Source of the DNA: Acidimicrobiaceae bacterium
Lineage (GTDB): Bacteria > Actinomycetota > Acidimicrobiia > Acidimicrobiales > Aldehydirespiratoraceae
Length of the DNA stretch: 53,650 nucleotides
NCBI GenBank assembly: GCA_009842325.1
Contig: VYFQ01000032.1
Span: 1 to 53,650 of the forward strand
Reading direction: 5' to 3'
Shown here piece by piece: positions 23,113-31,703 of the stretch. Numbering within the stretch: the first letter of the stretch is position 1; each line of letters opens with the position of its first letter. The translations under genes were made by a program, and so were the position numbers. Below the pieces are notes generated by a model. That model was not told where the DNA came from. It saw only the letters and a list, made by a program, of their open reading frames with translations, and did no database searches.

Positions 23113-24011
23113 GATCCGATCCTCTCGCGTGCGCCTGTCTCCCGCTCCTGTTCGCTGCGCTCACGGGCCGCTCGGGCCCTGGTCTCCCGCTCCTGTTCGC
23201 TGCGCTCACGGGCCGCTCGGGCCCTGGGTCCATCGGTGGGCGGGCCGGCGAAGGCCTGCGCCATGGTCAACCACTCGCGGGCACGCTCCCCGGAGACCTC
23301 CAGGGCGGTGTCGGACACGTGGCGGCGCTGGGTCACCACCAGGCAGAAATCGAGTGCCGGTCCCGTCACCGCGTCCTCTCCGGACGTGTCGGCGTCGCCC
23401 CAGTACCACACGTCCCCCGATGGGGCGGCCAACTCCACACGGACATCGCCGTCGGGCGGTGCGAGGCCCCGGTTGATGTAGGTCCATGCTCGGGTGATGT
23501 AGCCGAGCTGGGCCACGTGGCGGAGCCGGTGGGTGGGCTCGCGATGAGCGCCCACGGTGTCGCACACGTCGGTGCCGTGGGCCCACGCCTCCATGAGCCG
23601 GGCGGTGACGAAGGACTTGGCCCCCATCGAGGGCCCGTACCAGCTCACCCGGTCGCGCTCGCCGAGGGTGCCGGCGGCCGCAGCCAACGCAGCCCGACCC
23701 TGCCGCCAGCTCTCAAGACGGTCGGCGGGGGACAGGAGACGGAAGTCGCGCAGGGTGAAGTCGTCTCCGGAGGTCTCGCTCAGAAGCGAAGCCTCCATGA
23801 GCTGCTTGGCCTCGGCCGAGAAGGCATCCGGATCGCGGATGGCCAGCGCGGCTGCGCCATCGAAGTAGCGCAGGTGGCCGATCTGGTCGGTCACCGACCA
23901 GCGGGGACTCGGGGTCGGCCGGTCCCAGTCGCGCTCATCCAGCGATGCCGCAACCTCGTCGAGGCTTGCCTGCTCATCGAGCAGATCCTGCAGCAGGTCG
24001 GCCAGGTTCAC
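23109..24011 (-). CDS. TIGR03084-like DinB/maleylpyruvate-isomerase fold protein with C-terminal tandem repeat
   Basis: A 300-residue four-helix-bundle protein of the DinB/maleylpyruvate-isomerase type: the N-terminal helix with WDRPTPSPRWSVTDQIGHL (metal-binding His), then RLMEAWAHGTDVCDTVG with a second His. Related proteins accompany CoA-metabolising operons. The last 40 or so residues are an Arg/Glu-rich extension made of a duplicated 15-residue unit (45-bp tandem repeat at 23137-23226), which looks like an added disordered tail. Start GTG 24011. The gap to the AtuA-like gene holds a tandem 16-bp repeat that could be a promoter or operator. Confidence 0.8.
   Translation of the reverse strand: MNLADLLQDLLDEQASLDEVAASLDERDWDRPTPSPRWSVTDQIGHLRYFDGAAALAIRDPDAFSAEAKQLMEASLLSETSGDDFTLRDFRLLSPADRLESWRQGRAALAAAAGTLGERDRVSWYGPSMGAKSFVTARLMEAWAHGTDVCDTVGAHREPTHRLRHVAQLGYITRAWTYINRGLAPPDGDVRVELAAPSGDVWYWGDADTSGEDAVTGPALDFCLVVTQRRHVSDTALEVSGERAREWLTMAQAFAGPPTDGPRARAARERSEQERETRARAARERSEQERETGARERIGS
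23137..23226 (-). repeat. 45-bp tandem direct repeat in the C-terminal coding region
   Basis: Two adjacent copies of a 45-bp unit (23137-23181 and 23182-23226) encode the 15-residue unit RARAARERSEQERET on the minus strand. The multiple of three keeps the frame. The embedded GAGCGCAGCGA-type sequence resembles dispersed GC-rich repeats seen in actinobacterial genomes. Confidence 0.75.
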
Positions 24012-24026
24012 GGTCGGCGAGTCCCT

Positions 24027-24058
24027 TCCTAGGAAGTTACCGTCCTAGGAAGATACCG
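24027..24058. repeat. Tandem 16-bp repeat with TTCCTAGGAA palindromes
   Basis: Two adjacent 16-bp units (24027-24042, 24043-24058) differ at one position and each holds a TCCTAGGA palindrome. On the minus strand each repeat also provides a TANNNT box (TATCTT, TAACTT). It lies just upstream of the TIGR03084-like gene, so it may be an operator or tandem promoter inside the operon. Confidence 0.5.
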
Positions 24059-24102
24059 CGTGTGACGCCGCCGCGGTAGCGAATCCTGCGGTTCCTGCCA
24101 AC

Positions 24103-25869
24103 TCACTGTCTGAGGAGGATCTCCGGAACGGCAACGACCCTGGCCCGGAGCCATTCACCGAGGCTCTTGGCCTGGGGATCCTGGCGATCGGAGGCGGCCA
24201 CCCCGTCACCGAGCAGACCGTGGACAACGAAGTTGAGCGACCAGATGTTTCCGAGCCGATGCCGGTCGATCCGCAGCGGGGCCGTCTCCGGCAGCAGCTC
24301 TCGAACCCGCTCGGTGGTCAGGAAGCCGTCGAGCCACTCGAAGGCATCGGCGGAGCGGGCGAACACGCCCAAGTTGGCGTTGCCGCCCTTGTCCCCGGAG
24401 CGGGCGCCCACGACCCGTCCCAGCGGCGACAGCACCGTCGGGCCCCAGTCCCGGACGGCTGCGGTTGGGGCGGGGGACGGCACGGGCGACACCGGCGCAG
24501 CCACCACGGGCACCGGGTCGACGACGGTGCGCTCGCCGTCGAGGAAGGTCACGTACTGGGGCACCGCCTCGGCGGGCACGGTGGCCGGCCGGTAGATGCC
24601 GAAGGCGCGGGGACGGGCCGACGAGCCGGCGGAGAACATTCCCGGAATCGTGGCCAGGGCCAGCTCGTTCATGGCATCCGACAGGGTGCGCCCGAGCCGG
24701 TCCTCGTCGTGGTCGAACACGGTCATCCGCCACACTGCGACGGCCTCCTCGTTGGTGCCCGGGTCCGCCTTGTCGGTACGCACCACCCGCTCGGTGACCT
24801 TCGCGTAGTCGCCCGGATCGTGGGGACAGGCCTGCCAGAACGCGTCGTGCACCAAGGCGGCCTTGGCGTCGATGTCGAGACCGGTGAGCGCGACGTTGAT
24901 CTCGCTGCGGTAGCCGCCCAGCTCGTTGGTGGCCACCTTGAGAGTCGGCGGGGGCGGCTCGCCCCGCACCGAGTCGATCCGCACCCGGTCAGTTCCGGCC
25001 TGGGTCAGCCGGATAGTGTCGAAGCGGGTGGTGACGTCGGGGCCCAGGTAGCCGGGCGCGTCGATCTCATAGAGCAGCTGCGCGGTGACCGTCCCCACGG
25101 TGACCGCGCCGCCGGTCCCGTCGTGCTTGCCTATGACCGACGAACCGTCGGCCGCGATCTCGGCCCACGGGAAGCCGGTCCGGTCCATGCCCCCGACCTC
25201 TGTGAAGAACGAGTAGTTGCCGCCGGTGGCCTGGGTGCCGCACTCGATGACGTGCCCGGCCGCCACCGCGCCGGCCAGCGCGTCCCAGTCGTCGACCGCC
25301 CAGTCGTGGTGCCAGGCGGCGGGACCGCAGACCACCGCGGCGTCGGTGACCCGCCCGGTCACCACGATGTCGGCGCCGCGGCGCAGGGCATCGGCTATGC
25401 CCCAGCCGCCCAGGTAGGCGTTGGCGGTGATGAGATCGGAAGTGTCGGCCATCGGCTCGCCGGTGACGAACGACCTGAGGGTGACCGCGTCGGCCACGTC
25501 GGGATCCAGCCGAGCCATGAGGTCGTCGCCCTCCACACAGGCAATCCTCGGATGAAGTCCCAGCCGCTCGGCCACATCGGCGACGGCCTCCGCGCAACCG
25601 CGGGGATCGAGCCCGCCCGCGTTGGAAACCACCTTGATGCCCGTGTCCAGGCAGGTCCCCATCACCTGCTCCATCTGCTTGACGAAGCTGCGGGCGTACC
25701 CCCCTCCGGGGCGCTTGGAGCGGGTGCGGGCCAGTATCAACATGGTCAGCTCGGCCAGCCAGTCACCGGTGAGAACATCGATGGGTCCGTCGTTCACCAT
25801 CTCGGCCGCGGCCGAGAGGCGGTCGCCATAGAAGCCGGAGCAGTTGGCGATCCGGATGGGCTCAGCCAC
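24103..25869 (-). CDS. AtuA-like protein (acyclic terpene utilisation family, DUF1446)
   Basis: A 588-residue AtuA/DUF1446 protein. The N-terminal NCSGFYGDR, central TGRVTDAAV and ECGTQATGGNYSFF, and the C-terminal GARSGDKGGNANLGV are the family hallmarks. AtuA is required for citronellol and geraniol catabolism in Pseudomonas, but its reaction is still not clear. Start GTG 25869, overlapping the stop of the biotin carboxylase gene by 8 bases, so translation is coupled. The order carboxylase subunits plus AtuA suggests an isoprenoid or leucine-type carboxylation pathway. Confidence 0.88.
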   Translation of the reverse strand: MAEPIRIANCSGFYGDRLSAAAEMVNDGPIDVLTGDWLAELTMLILARTRSKRPGGGYARSFVKQMEQVMGTCLDTGIKVVSNAGGLDPRGCAEAVADVAERLGLHPRIACVEGDDLMARLDPDVADAVTLRSFVTGEPMADTSDLITANAYLGGWGIADALRRGADIVVTGRVTDAAVVCGPAAWHHDWAVDDWDALAGAVAAGHVIECGTQATGGNYSFFTEVGGMDRTGFPWAEIAADGSSVIGKHDGTGGAVTVGTVTAQLLYEIDAPGYLGPDVTTRFDTIRLTQAGTDRVRIDSVRGEPPPPTLKVATNELGGYRSEINVALTGLDIDAKAALVHDAFWQACPHDPGDYAKVTERVVRTDKADPGTNEEAVAVWRMTVFDHDEDRLGRTLSDAMNELALATIPGMFSAGSSARPRAFGIYRPATVPAEAVPQYVTFLDGERTVVDPVPVVAAPVSPVPSPAPTAAVRDWGPTVLSPLGRVVGARSGDKGGNANLGVFARSADAFEWLDGFLTTERVRELLPETAPLRIDRHRLGNIWSLNFVVHGLLGDGVAASDRQDPQAKSLGEWLRARVVAVPEILLRQ

Positions 25870-27985
25870 CGCCGGTCTCTCCGGAAGCGGCCGCTTCGAA
25901 AACCAGCAGCGGCGAGCCGTTGTCCACCTGGTCACCGGGGTTGACCAGCACCTCGACGACTGTGCCGTCGGACGGCGCATTGACGTGGTGCTCCATCTTC
26001 ATCCCCTCCATCACCACCAGGGTGCTGCCCGCGGCCACCTGCTCGCCGGGGGTGACCCGCACCTCGATGATCACGCCCGGCATCGGAGCCGCGAACCCGC
26101 CGGCAGCCAGACCGCCGTCGGGAGCACCAAAGCGGGGCACCACTGCCACCGTCACCGTCTCGGAGTCGCCGGTCAGGTGCAGCCGTTCGCCGTCGGCCGT
26201 GACCGCGTAGCCGATGCGGCGGCCGGACCACTCCAGGTCGAGGCCCTCGGGCGACCAGGCCGCGATCCTTGCCGGCGCCTCGACTTCGTCGCCGGCGCCC
26301 ACCTGCTGGGCACCCTGCGCGCCCGACGACCCAGCCGCGGCATCGTCGAGGGCGTCGGCCTCCGCCTGCGCGCCACCACCCGCGCCCGACGCCCCGGCCG
26401 CAACGGTGGCCGTGGCCTTGCCTGCGTCATCCGTGCATCCGGCTCGCACGACGAAGGAGCCGTCGCGCTGGGGGCGGTACGAGACGCGCACCTCGACGGG
26501 GCCGGCCGCGGTCTCAATGGCCAGTTCTGCCCGCTCGAACGGGAGACAGCCGTGGCGCCACCCGCTGGGCATCCACCGGAGGGTCCGGGCTTCCTGCCGC
26601 TCGGCGGCCTGGAGCCACATGGCGGCGGCCACGGCGGCGTGCCGGCACTCGGCTGGCGAGAGGGCGGCGGCCCGGCTCGGATCGACCCGCTCGATGAAGT
26701 CGGTGGTGGTGTCGCCGACTAGGAAGGCGTCCGAGCGGAGGGCGGCCACTAGGAAGTGGCGGTTGGTGGTCACCCCACCCGTGTGCAGGCGCTCCAGGGC
26801 CAGGGCCAGCCGTCCGGCCGCCTCGGCCCGGGTGGGGGCGTGGGCGATCACCTTGGCCAGCATCGGATCGAAGTCGAGCCCAATCTTGCTGCCGGCCTCG
26901 ACGCCGCTGTCCCAGCGGACGGCCGGGTCCGACGGGGGAGCGAAGGCGGCCAAGGTGCCCACCGCGGGCAGGAAGCCGGCCGCGGGGTCCTCGGCGTAGA
27001 GCCGGGCCTCGACGGCGTGGCCCCGATAGGCGATGTCTGCCTGCCCGTATCCCAGCGGCTCGCCGGCAGCAATCCGCAACTGCTCGCGGACCAGATCGAT
27101 GCCGGTGACCTCTTCCGTCACCGGGTGCTCCACCTGCAGGCGGGTGTTGACCTCTAGGAAGAAGAACTCGCCGGTGTCATCGTCGAGCAGCAGTTCCACC
27201 GTGCCCGCCGAGCAGTAGCCGATCGACTGTGCCAACCGTACCGCGGCGTCGCCCATGGCCGCCCTAAGGCCGTCGTCCACCGCGGTCGACGGCGACTCCT
27301 CGATGATCTTCTGGTGGCGGCGCTGGATGGAGCACTCCCGCTCCCCGAGATGGACCACGTTGCCGTGGGTGTCGCCCAGAATCTGGACCTCGATGTGACG
27401 GCACCGGCGTAGGTAGCGCTCGAGGAACACGGTGTCGTCACCGAAGCCGCCTAGTGCCTCGCGCCGGGCCGCGGCCACCGCCTCGGCGAGGTTGGCGGGA
27501 TCCGATACCAGGCGCATGCCCTTGCCGCCTCCGCCAGCGGCCGCTTTCACCATGAGCGGGAAGCCGACATCGCCCGGGTCGCCGGGGTCCTCGGAGGACG
27601 GCAGGGTGGGCACGCCCGCAGCCGCCGCCGCGGCCTTGGCCGCCAGCTTGTCGCCCATGGTGTCGATTGCTTGCGGGCCCGGGCCGACCCACACCAGGCC
27701 GGCGGCGGTCACCGTCCGGGCAAAATCCGCGTTCTCGGCCAGGAAGCCGTAACCGGGATGCACGGCGTCAGCGCCAGCGTCGACCGCGGCGGCCACCACG
27801 GCATCACCTTGGAGGTACCCGCCGGGAAGCCTCAGAGCCACGTCGGCCTCGGCCACGAACGGCGCATCGGCGTCGGCGTCGGAGAACACGGCCACGCAGC
27901 GCATGCCCATGGCCCGGGCTGTACGGAACACCCGGCGGGCGATCTCACCCCGATTAGCGACCAGCAGCGTCCCGATCCTCGTCAC
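25862..27985 (-). CDS. Acyl-CoA carboxylase biotin carboxylase/BCCP subunit
   Basis: A 707-residue alpha subunit of the 3-methylcrotonyl/geranyl-CoA type. The biotin carboxylase domain has VANRGEIARR, the ATP-grasp Gly-rich loop GGGGKGMR and EVNTRLQVEHPVTEEV. The C-terminal BCCP domain has EGMKMEHH, the biotinylation site. It carboxylates biotin with ATP and bicarbonate for the partner carboxyltransferase at 28134-29828. Start GTG 27985 is chosen because VTRIGTLLVANRGEIA begins the domain directly. Upstream in-frame codons lie in the hairpin repeats and are not domain sequence. Confidence 0.92.
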   Translation of the reverse strand: MTRIGTLLVANRGEIARRVFRTARAMGMRCVAVFSDADADAPFVAEADVALRLPGGYLQGDAVVAAAVDAGADAVHPGYGFLAENADFARTVTAAGLVWVGPGPQAIDTMGDKLAAKAAAAAAGVPTLPSSEDPGDPGDVGFPLMVKAAAGGGGKGMRLVSDPANLAEAVAAARREALGGFGDDTVFLERYLRRCRHIEVQILGDTHGNVVHLGERECSIQRRHQKIIEESPSTAVDDGLRAAMGDAAVRLAQSIGYCSAGTVELLLDDDTGEFFFLEVNTRLQVEHPVTEEVTGIDLVREQLRIAAGEPLGYGQADIAYRGHAVEARLYAEDPAAGFLPAVGTLAAFAPPSDPAVRWDSGVEAGSKIGLDFDPMLAKVIAHAPTRAEAAGRLALALERLHTGGVTTNRHFLVAALRSDAFLVGDTTTDFIERVDPSRAAALSPAECRHAAVAAAMWLQAAERQEARTLRWMPSGWRHGCLPFERAELAIETAAGPVEVRVSYRPQRDGSFVVRAGCTDDAGKATATVAAGASGAGGGAQAEADALDDAAAGSSGAQGAQQVGAGDEVEAPARIAAWSPEGLDLEWSGRRIGYAVTADGERLHLTGDSETVTVAVVPRFGAPDGGLAAGGFAAPMPGVIIEVRVTPGEQVAAGSTLVVMEGMKMEHHVNAPSDGTVVEVLVNPGDQVDNGSPLLVFEAAASGETGGG

Positions 27986-28000
27986 ACCCCGCTCCCACCC

Positions 28001-28120
28001 GAATTGGCAGCAGAATGCCCCCCATAGGGCACAAAACGCTGCCAATTCCGCCTCAGACCGAACACCCGCCGCGAACTGGCAGCAGAATGCCCCCCATAGG
28101 GCACAAAACGCTGCCAATTC
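28001..28120. repeat. Twin 48-bp palindromic repeats between the carboxylase subunit genes
   Basis: Two copies (28001-28048 and 28073-28120, one mismatch in the first arm) start 72 bp apart in the 148-bp gap between the two subunit genes. Each has 11-bp ends GAATTGGCAGC / GCTGCCAATTC and an inner stem TGCCC / GGGCA around CCCATA, so each forms one long hairpin. They could be REP-like elements, mRNA processing or stability signals, or a mobile palindrome that duplicated. Confidence 0.75.
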
Positions 28121-28133
28121 TCGGGAGACGGGC

Positions 28134-29828
28134 TCACAGCCGGAACACCCCGTAGCCCTCGGCGCCGGCGATGGGCCGGTTGCCCACGACCGACAGGCAC
28201 ATTCCCAGCACATTGCGGGTGTCGCGGGGGTCGATTATCCCGTCGTCGCTGATGGCGCCGGTGGCCCGCAACGCCAGCGAGCCCCGCTCCTGGATGGCCT
28301 CGGCCTGGGCCACGATCCGGGCGTCCTCCTCCTCGTCGAAGGGCTCGCTCTTGCGGGCCGCCCGGGCCCGGCGCACCTGCGACATCACCCCGGCGATCTG
28401 CTTGGGGCCCATCACCGCGATCTTGGCCGTGGGCCACAGCCAGGTGAAGCGGTTCCCGAAGGCCCGCCCCGACATGCCGTAGGTGCCCGCCCCGTAGGAA
28501 GATCCGATGATCACGGTCAGGTGGGGGACCGTCGAGTTGGTCACCGCGTTGATCATCTGCGAGCCCTTCTTCACCATGCCGTCGGCCTCGTAGTCCCGCC
28601 CGACCATGTAGCCGGTGATGTTCTGGAGGAACACCAGGGGGACGTCGATCTGGTTGCAGAGCTGGATGAAGGTGGCGGCCTTCTGGGCCGAGTCCGGGTA
28701 GAGCACGCCGTTGTTGGCCAGGATCCCCACCGGGTAGCCGCAGATCGACGCCCAGCCGCACACCAGCGTCGTTCCGTAGCGGGCCTTGTACTCCTCGAAG
28801 CGGGAGCCGTCCACAACCCGGGCGATCACCTCGCGCATGTCGAAGGGCTGGCGCAGGTCCCGGCTCACCAGCCCCAGCAGCTCCTCGGGATCATGGACCG
28901 GCGGATCGGCGGCCATGGTCGGGCCGGGATGGGGCTTGCGCCGGTTGAGGTGCGAGAGCACTTCGCGGCACATGCGGATGGCGTCCATCTCGTCGGTGGC
29001 GAAGTAGTCGCCCAGACCGGACACCTCGGCGTGGAGGCGCGCGCCGCCCAGAGTCTCGTCGTCGGACTCCTCACCGGTGGCCATCTTCACCAGCGGCGGG
29101 CCAGCCAGGAAGATCTTGGACTGGTCTGCCACCACGATGTTGTAGTCGGACAGGCCCGGCTGGTAGGCGCCGCCGGCCGTCGACGAACCGAACACCACGC
29201 ACACCGTCGGTATGCGCATCTTGGACAGCTCGATCATCTCGTAGAAGAACCGGCCCGACTCCGCGAAGTGAGTGGTCTGGACCCGGCTGCTGCCCCCGCC
29301 GGTGAACTGCGAGCCGCCGCCATCGCTGCCCCCGAGGCGCAGGTCGGCGCCCGCCGACTCGACGAAGCTGACGTACGGAATGTGGTTGTCGCGGGCGATC
29401 TCCAGCGCCCGCATCCACTTCTTGCTGGCGTACGGGGTGAGAGCGCCGGCCAGCACACTGGGATCATTGCCCATGATCACGCACTCGTTGCCGCCGATCA
29501 CGCCGACGCCCACCACCATCCCGCCGCCCATGGTGTAGTCGGAGTGGTAGGCGGCCAGCGCGCTGATCTCCAGGAACGGGCTGTTGGGGTCGATCACGTT
29601 GGCGATGCGCTCCCGGATGGGCAGCTTGCCCCTCGACCGCAGCCGCTCCATCGACGCCGCGCCGCCGCCTGCATCGGCCTCGTCGAGCAGTTCCTCGATC
29701 TCGGCGAGCTGCTCCAGCACGTCGTCGCGGTTCTGGCGGAACGCCTCGCTGTCCGCGTTCACGGCCGTCGGCAGCGCGGGTGCCAGCAGCCGGGGCAGGC
29801 CGGCAGCGTCGCCAGCGTCGATCTTCAC
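28134..29828 (-). CDS. Acyl-CoA carboxylase carboxyltransferase (beta) subunit
   Basis: A 564-residue carboxyltransferase of the 3-methylcrotonyl/geranyl-CoA type with N- and C-terminal ClpP/crotonase folds. It shows FVESAGADLRLGG, FGSSTAGGAYQPG, NNGVLYPDSAQKAATFIQLC and GSSYGAGTYGMSGRAFGNRF, the family biotin/acyl-CoA-binding stretches. It transfers the carboxyl group from biotin to an acyl-CoA. GTG 29828 is chosen over GTG 29861 because TAGTTT (29836-29841, minus strand) lies 7 bases upstream, the leaderless spacing seen elsewhere. It heads the operon down to 20094. Confidence 0.92.
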   Translation of the reverse strand: MKIDAGDAAGLPRLLAPALPTAVNADSEAFRQNRDDVLEQLAEIEELLDEADAGGGAASMERLRSRGKLPIRERIANVIDPNSPFLEISALAAYHSDYTMGGGMVVGVGVIGGNECVIMGNDPSVLAGALTPYASKKWMRALEIARDNHIPYVSFVESAGADLRLGGSDGGGSQFTGGGSSRVQTTHFAESGRFFYEMIELSKMRIPTVCVVFGSSTAGGAYQPGLSDYNIVVADQSKIFLAGPPLVKMATGEESDDETLGGARLHAEVSGLGDYFATDEMDAIRMCREVLSHLNRRKPHPGPTMAADPPVHDPEELLGLVSRDLRQPFDMREVIARVVDGSRFEEYKARYGTTLVCGWASICGYPVGILANNGVLYPDSAQKAATFIQLCNQIDVPLVFLQNITGYMVGRDYEADGMVKKGSQMINAVTNSTVPHLTVIIGSSYGAGTYGMSGRAFGNRFTWLWPTAKIAVMGPKQIAGVMSQVRRARAARKSEPFDEEEDARIVAQAEAIQERGSLALRATGAISDDGIIDPRDTRNVLGMCLSVVGNRPIAGAEGYGVFRL

Positions 29829-29835
29829 CGCAGAG

Positions 29836-29841
29836 AAACTA
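29836..29841 (-). promoter_or_regulatory. -10 box of the acyl-CoA carboxylase operon
   Basis: TAGTTT on the minus strand ends 7 bases before GTG 29828. It is the likely promoter of the long operon and predicts a leaderless message. Confidence 0.45.
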
Positions 29842-29923
29842 CCGCCGCCCGCCTCCAGCACCGGCCCCGCGTCCGCGTGTAGCGGTGACCCTGTCCGGCG
29901 CGAACGCCCAAGAACAAGTGGCC

Positions 29924-29929
29924 TAGCCT
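29924..29929 (+). promoter_or_regulatory. -10 box of the divergent 2OG-type oxygenase gene
   Basis: TAGCCT lies 6 bases upstream of ATG 29936, the leaderless spacing. Confidence 0.45.
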
Positions 29930-29935
29930 TCGGGC

Positions 29936-30925
29936 ATGGGTGTCGCGGTGCCGTTTCCCGAGACGCAGCCGGCCGGCTACGAGTGGTTCGACGACGAGCC
30001 TGCGTTCGACCCGGAGCGCCATCTCCAACTCGAGGAGCCCGAAGAGGTCGTCATGCTCGCGGACCTCGGCTACGACCCGGCCGAGATCGCCACCAAGGCC
30101 ACCCAGGTGGCCGCCTCCTCACCGTTCCGGATCCTGAGCGACGAGGGCGCGACCGTGATGCTTGGCGTTGCCCGGCGACTGCGTAGCCTTGCCCGACCCG
30201 CCGGAAACCGCATCGAACGGATGAGCCGGGGCGGCTGCTACCGGTCGCGGTGGCTGCGCGATCTGTGCACCAGCCCAGAGGTCAGCGACCACCTGGAACG
30301 CATCTACGGGACCGCCATCTCGCCTCACCCGATGCCGGTGCATCTGGGCCACATCAACTACGAGCCGTCAACCATCGACACGGCCGTCGACAAGTGGCAC
30401 CACGACACCCTTCCGCTCGACTACGTGATGACGGTCACCGATCCAGCGCTCGTTCCAGGCGGGCGATTCGAGTACTTCCTGGGCACTAAGCACGAAGCTG
30501 CGACACTTGCCGCCCAGGATCGGACCCCACCGCCGGGGCGGACCGCGGTGCCGGAGTTCGGTGGTCCCGGGTACGCGATCGCCCTGCACGGCGACATGGT
30601 GGTCCACCGGGCCGCGCCACTGGCAGAGCTGACCGAGCGGATCTCGATGGTCAACGGTTATATCGCGCTGGACACCTCTCGCGATGACCAGAGTCGCACC
30701 GCCGATCTGATCATCGTGGACGACCACGAGTCGCTGTGGACTGAATGGGCCAAGACAGCGGCATGGCGGGCTCGCGGGCAGCTCCAGTCGCTAATCGACG
30801 AACTCGAGTTCACCAGCGACCGCGACGCCGTCATCGCGGCGCTCGAGTCAGCGGTCGGCGATGTGCGGCGGGCCATAGACGAGATGCGAGCCGGCGAGAA
30901 GATGACCGAGCACTACGGCGGCTGA
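29936..30925 (+). CDS. Putative Fe(II)/2-oxoglutarate-type oxygenase
   Basis: A 329-residue protein not close to a named family but with a credible jelly-roll iron site: [12 protein letters not shown] (His-x-Asp), then [21 protein letters not shown] with a distal His and an Arg. The N-terminal 120 residues are helical and the C-terminus is a coiled-coil-like helix ([10 protein letters not shown]...). It may hydroxylate a substrate of the adjacent carboxylase operon, from which it diverges by about 107 bases between starts. Start ATG 29936 is preceded by a -10 box. Confidence 0.6.
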   Translation: MGVAVPFPETQPAGYEWFDDEPAFDPERHLQLEEPEEVVMLADLGYDPAEIATKATQVAASSPFRILSDEGATVMLGVARRLRSLARPAGNRIERMSRGGCYRSRWLRDLCTSPEVSDHLERIYGTAISPHPMPVHLGHINYEPSTIDTAVDKWHHDTLPLDYVMTVTDPALVPGGRFEYFLGTKHEAATLAAQDRTPPPGRTAVPEFGGPGYAIALHGDMVVHRAAPLAELTERISMVNGYIALDTSRDDQSRTADLIIVDDHESLWTEWAKTAAWRARGQLQSLIDELEFTSDRDAVIAALESAVGDVRRAIDEMRAGEKMTEHYGG

Positions 30926-30986
30926 GACTGGGCCCCGTGGCCCGGGACCGGTGGGGGATGGCTGCGGCGGTGCCATGATGGGCGCC

Positions 30987-31685
30987 ATGAGCGACACCGT
31001 CGATTACAGCGTGGTGGACTTTCATTTCGACGTGCTGTGCCCGTGGGCCTACCAGACGTCCAGGTGGATCCGGGACGTCCGCAGCCAGAACGGGCTGGAG
31101 ATCAACTGGCGCTTCTTCAGCCTGGAGGAGATCAACCGCTTCGAGGGCAAGAAGCACCCGTGGGAACGGCCCTGGTCCTACGGCTGGTCACTCATGCGCA
31201 TCGGCGCGGTGCTGCGCCGGGAGAGCATGGACCAGCTCGACGCCTGGTACGAGCGCTCGGGCCGGGCGCTTCACGAGGAGGGGCTGCGAGTTCACGAGCC
31301 CGACGTGGCCCGGGCGCTTCTGGACGAAATAGGCCTCGACCCGGCCACAGTTGACGAGGCCCTCGAGGACACCACCACCCACGACGTCGTCAAGGTCGAG
31401 CACGACCGGGTGGTGGCCGCGGGTGGCTTCGGCGTGCCCACGCTGTTCTTCGGCGATCAGGCTCTGTTCGGACCGGTGCTGATCGACCCGCCGTTCGGGG
31501 ATGAGGCCCTGCGGCTGTGGGACGCGGTGACGGCATGGCTGGAGTTCCCTCACCTCTACGAGATCCAACGGCCCAAGTCCCGTGACGACGAACGGGAAAT
31601 CGCGGAGGTCTTCCGCCCCTATATCGAGGCCCGCGACTGGGTGAGCATCAACCGGGGCGAGGTCATCACCTTCGACCGGTCGTAG
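30987..31685 (+). CDS. DsbA-family thioredoxin-fold oxidoreductase (2-hydroxychromene-2-carboxylate isomerase type)
   Basis: A 232-residue DsbA/FrnE-like protein: [19 protein letters not shown] has a single Cys (CPWA) where DsbA has CxxC, as in the HCCA isomerase branch. [11 protein letters not shown] carries the cis-proline strand. It is therefore likely a glutathione-independent isomerase or a thiol-binding protein, not a disulfide-forming DsbA. ATG 30987 is preferred; earlier ATGs at 30975/30978 are possible. It is followed 18 bases later by the Baeyer-Villiger-type gene and is likely co-transcribed. Confidence 0.82.
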   Translation: MSDTVDYSVVDFHFDVLCPWAYQTSRWIRDVRSQNGLEINWRFFSLEEINRFEGKKHPWERPWSYGWSLMRIGAVLRRESMDQLDAWYERSGRALHEEGLRVHEPDVARALLDEIGLDPATVDEALEDTTTHDVVKVEHDRVVAAGGFGVPTLFFGDQALFGPVLIDPPFGDEALRLWDAVTAWLEFPHLYEIQRPKSRDDEREIAEVFRPYIEARDWVSINRGEVITFDRS

Positions 31686-31703
31686 TCCCGGCGGGGACCG
31701 GAG

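Noticed and set aside
24220..25944. Open frame of 574 codons opposite AtuA
   Set aside because: Antisense shadow; AtuA carries the family motifs.
28001..28120. CRISPR array from the repeated palindromes
   Set aside because: Only two copies, hairpin in nature, a 24-bp interval between them that is not spacer-like, and no cas genes in the window.
27986..28213. N-terminal extension of the biotin carboxylase through the twin hairpins
   Set aside because: The frame is open only because the repeats are spaced by a multiple of three; the Cys/Trp-rich translation is not part of the family and the domain starts at 27985.
27903..29882. Open frame of 659 codons opposite the carboxyltransferase
   Set aside because: Antisense shadow; runs through the palindromic repeats and lacks any domain.
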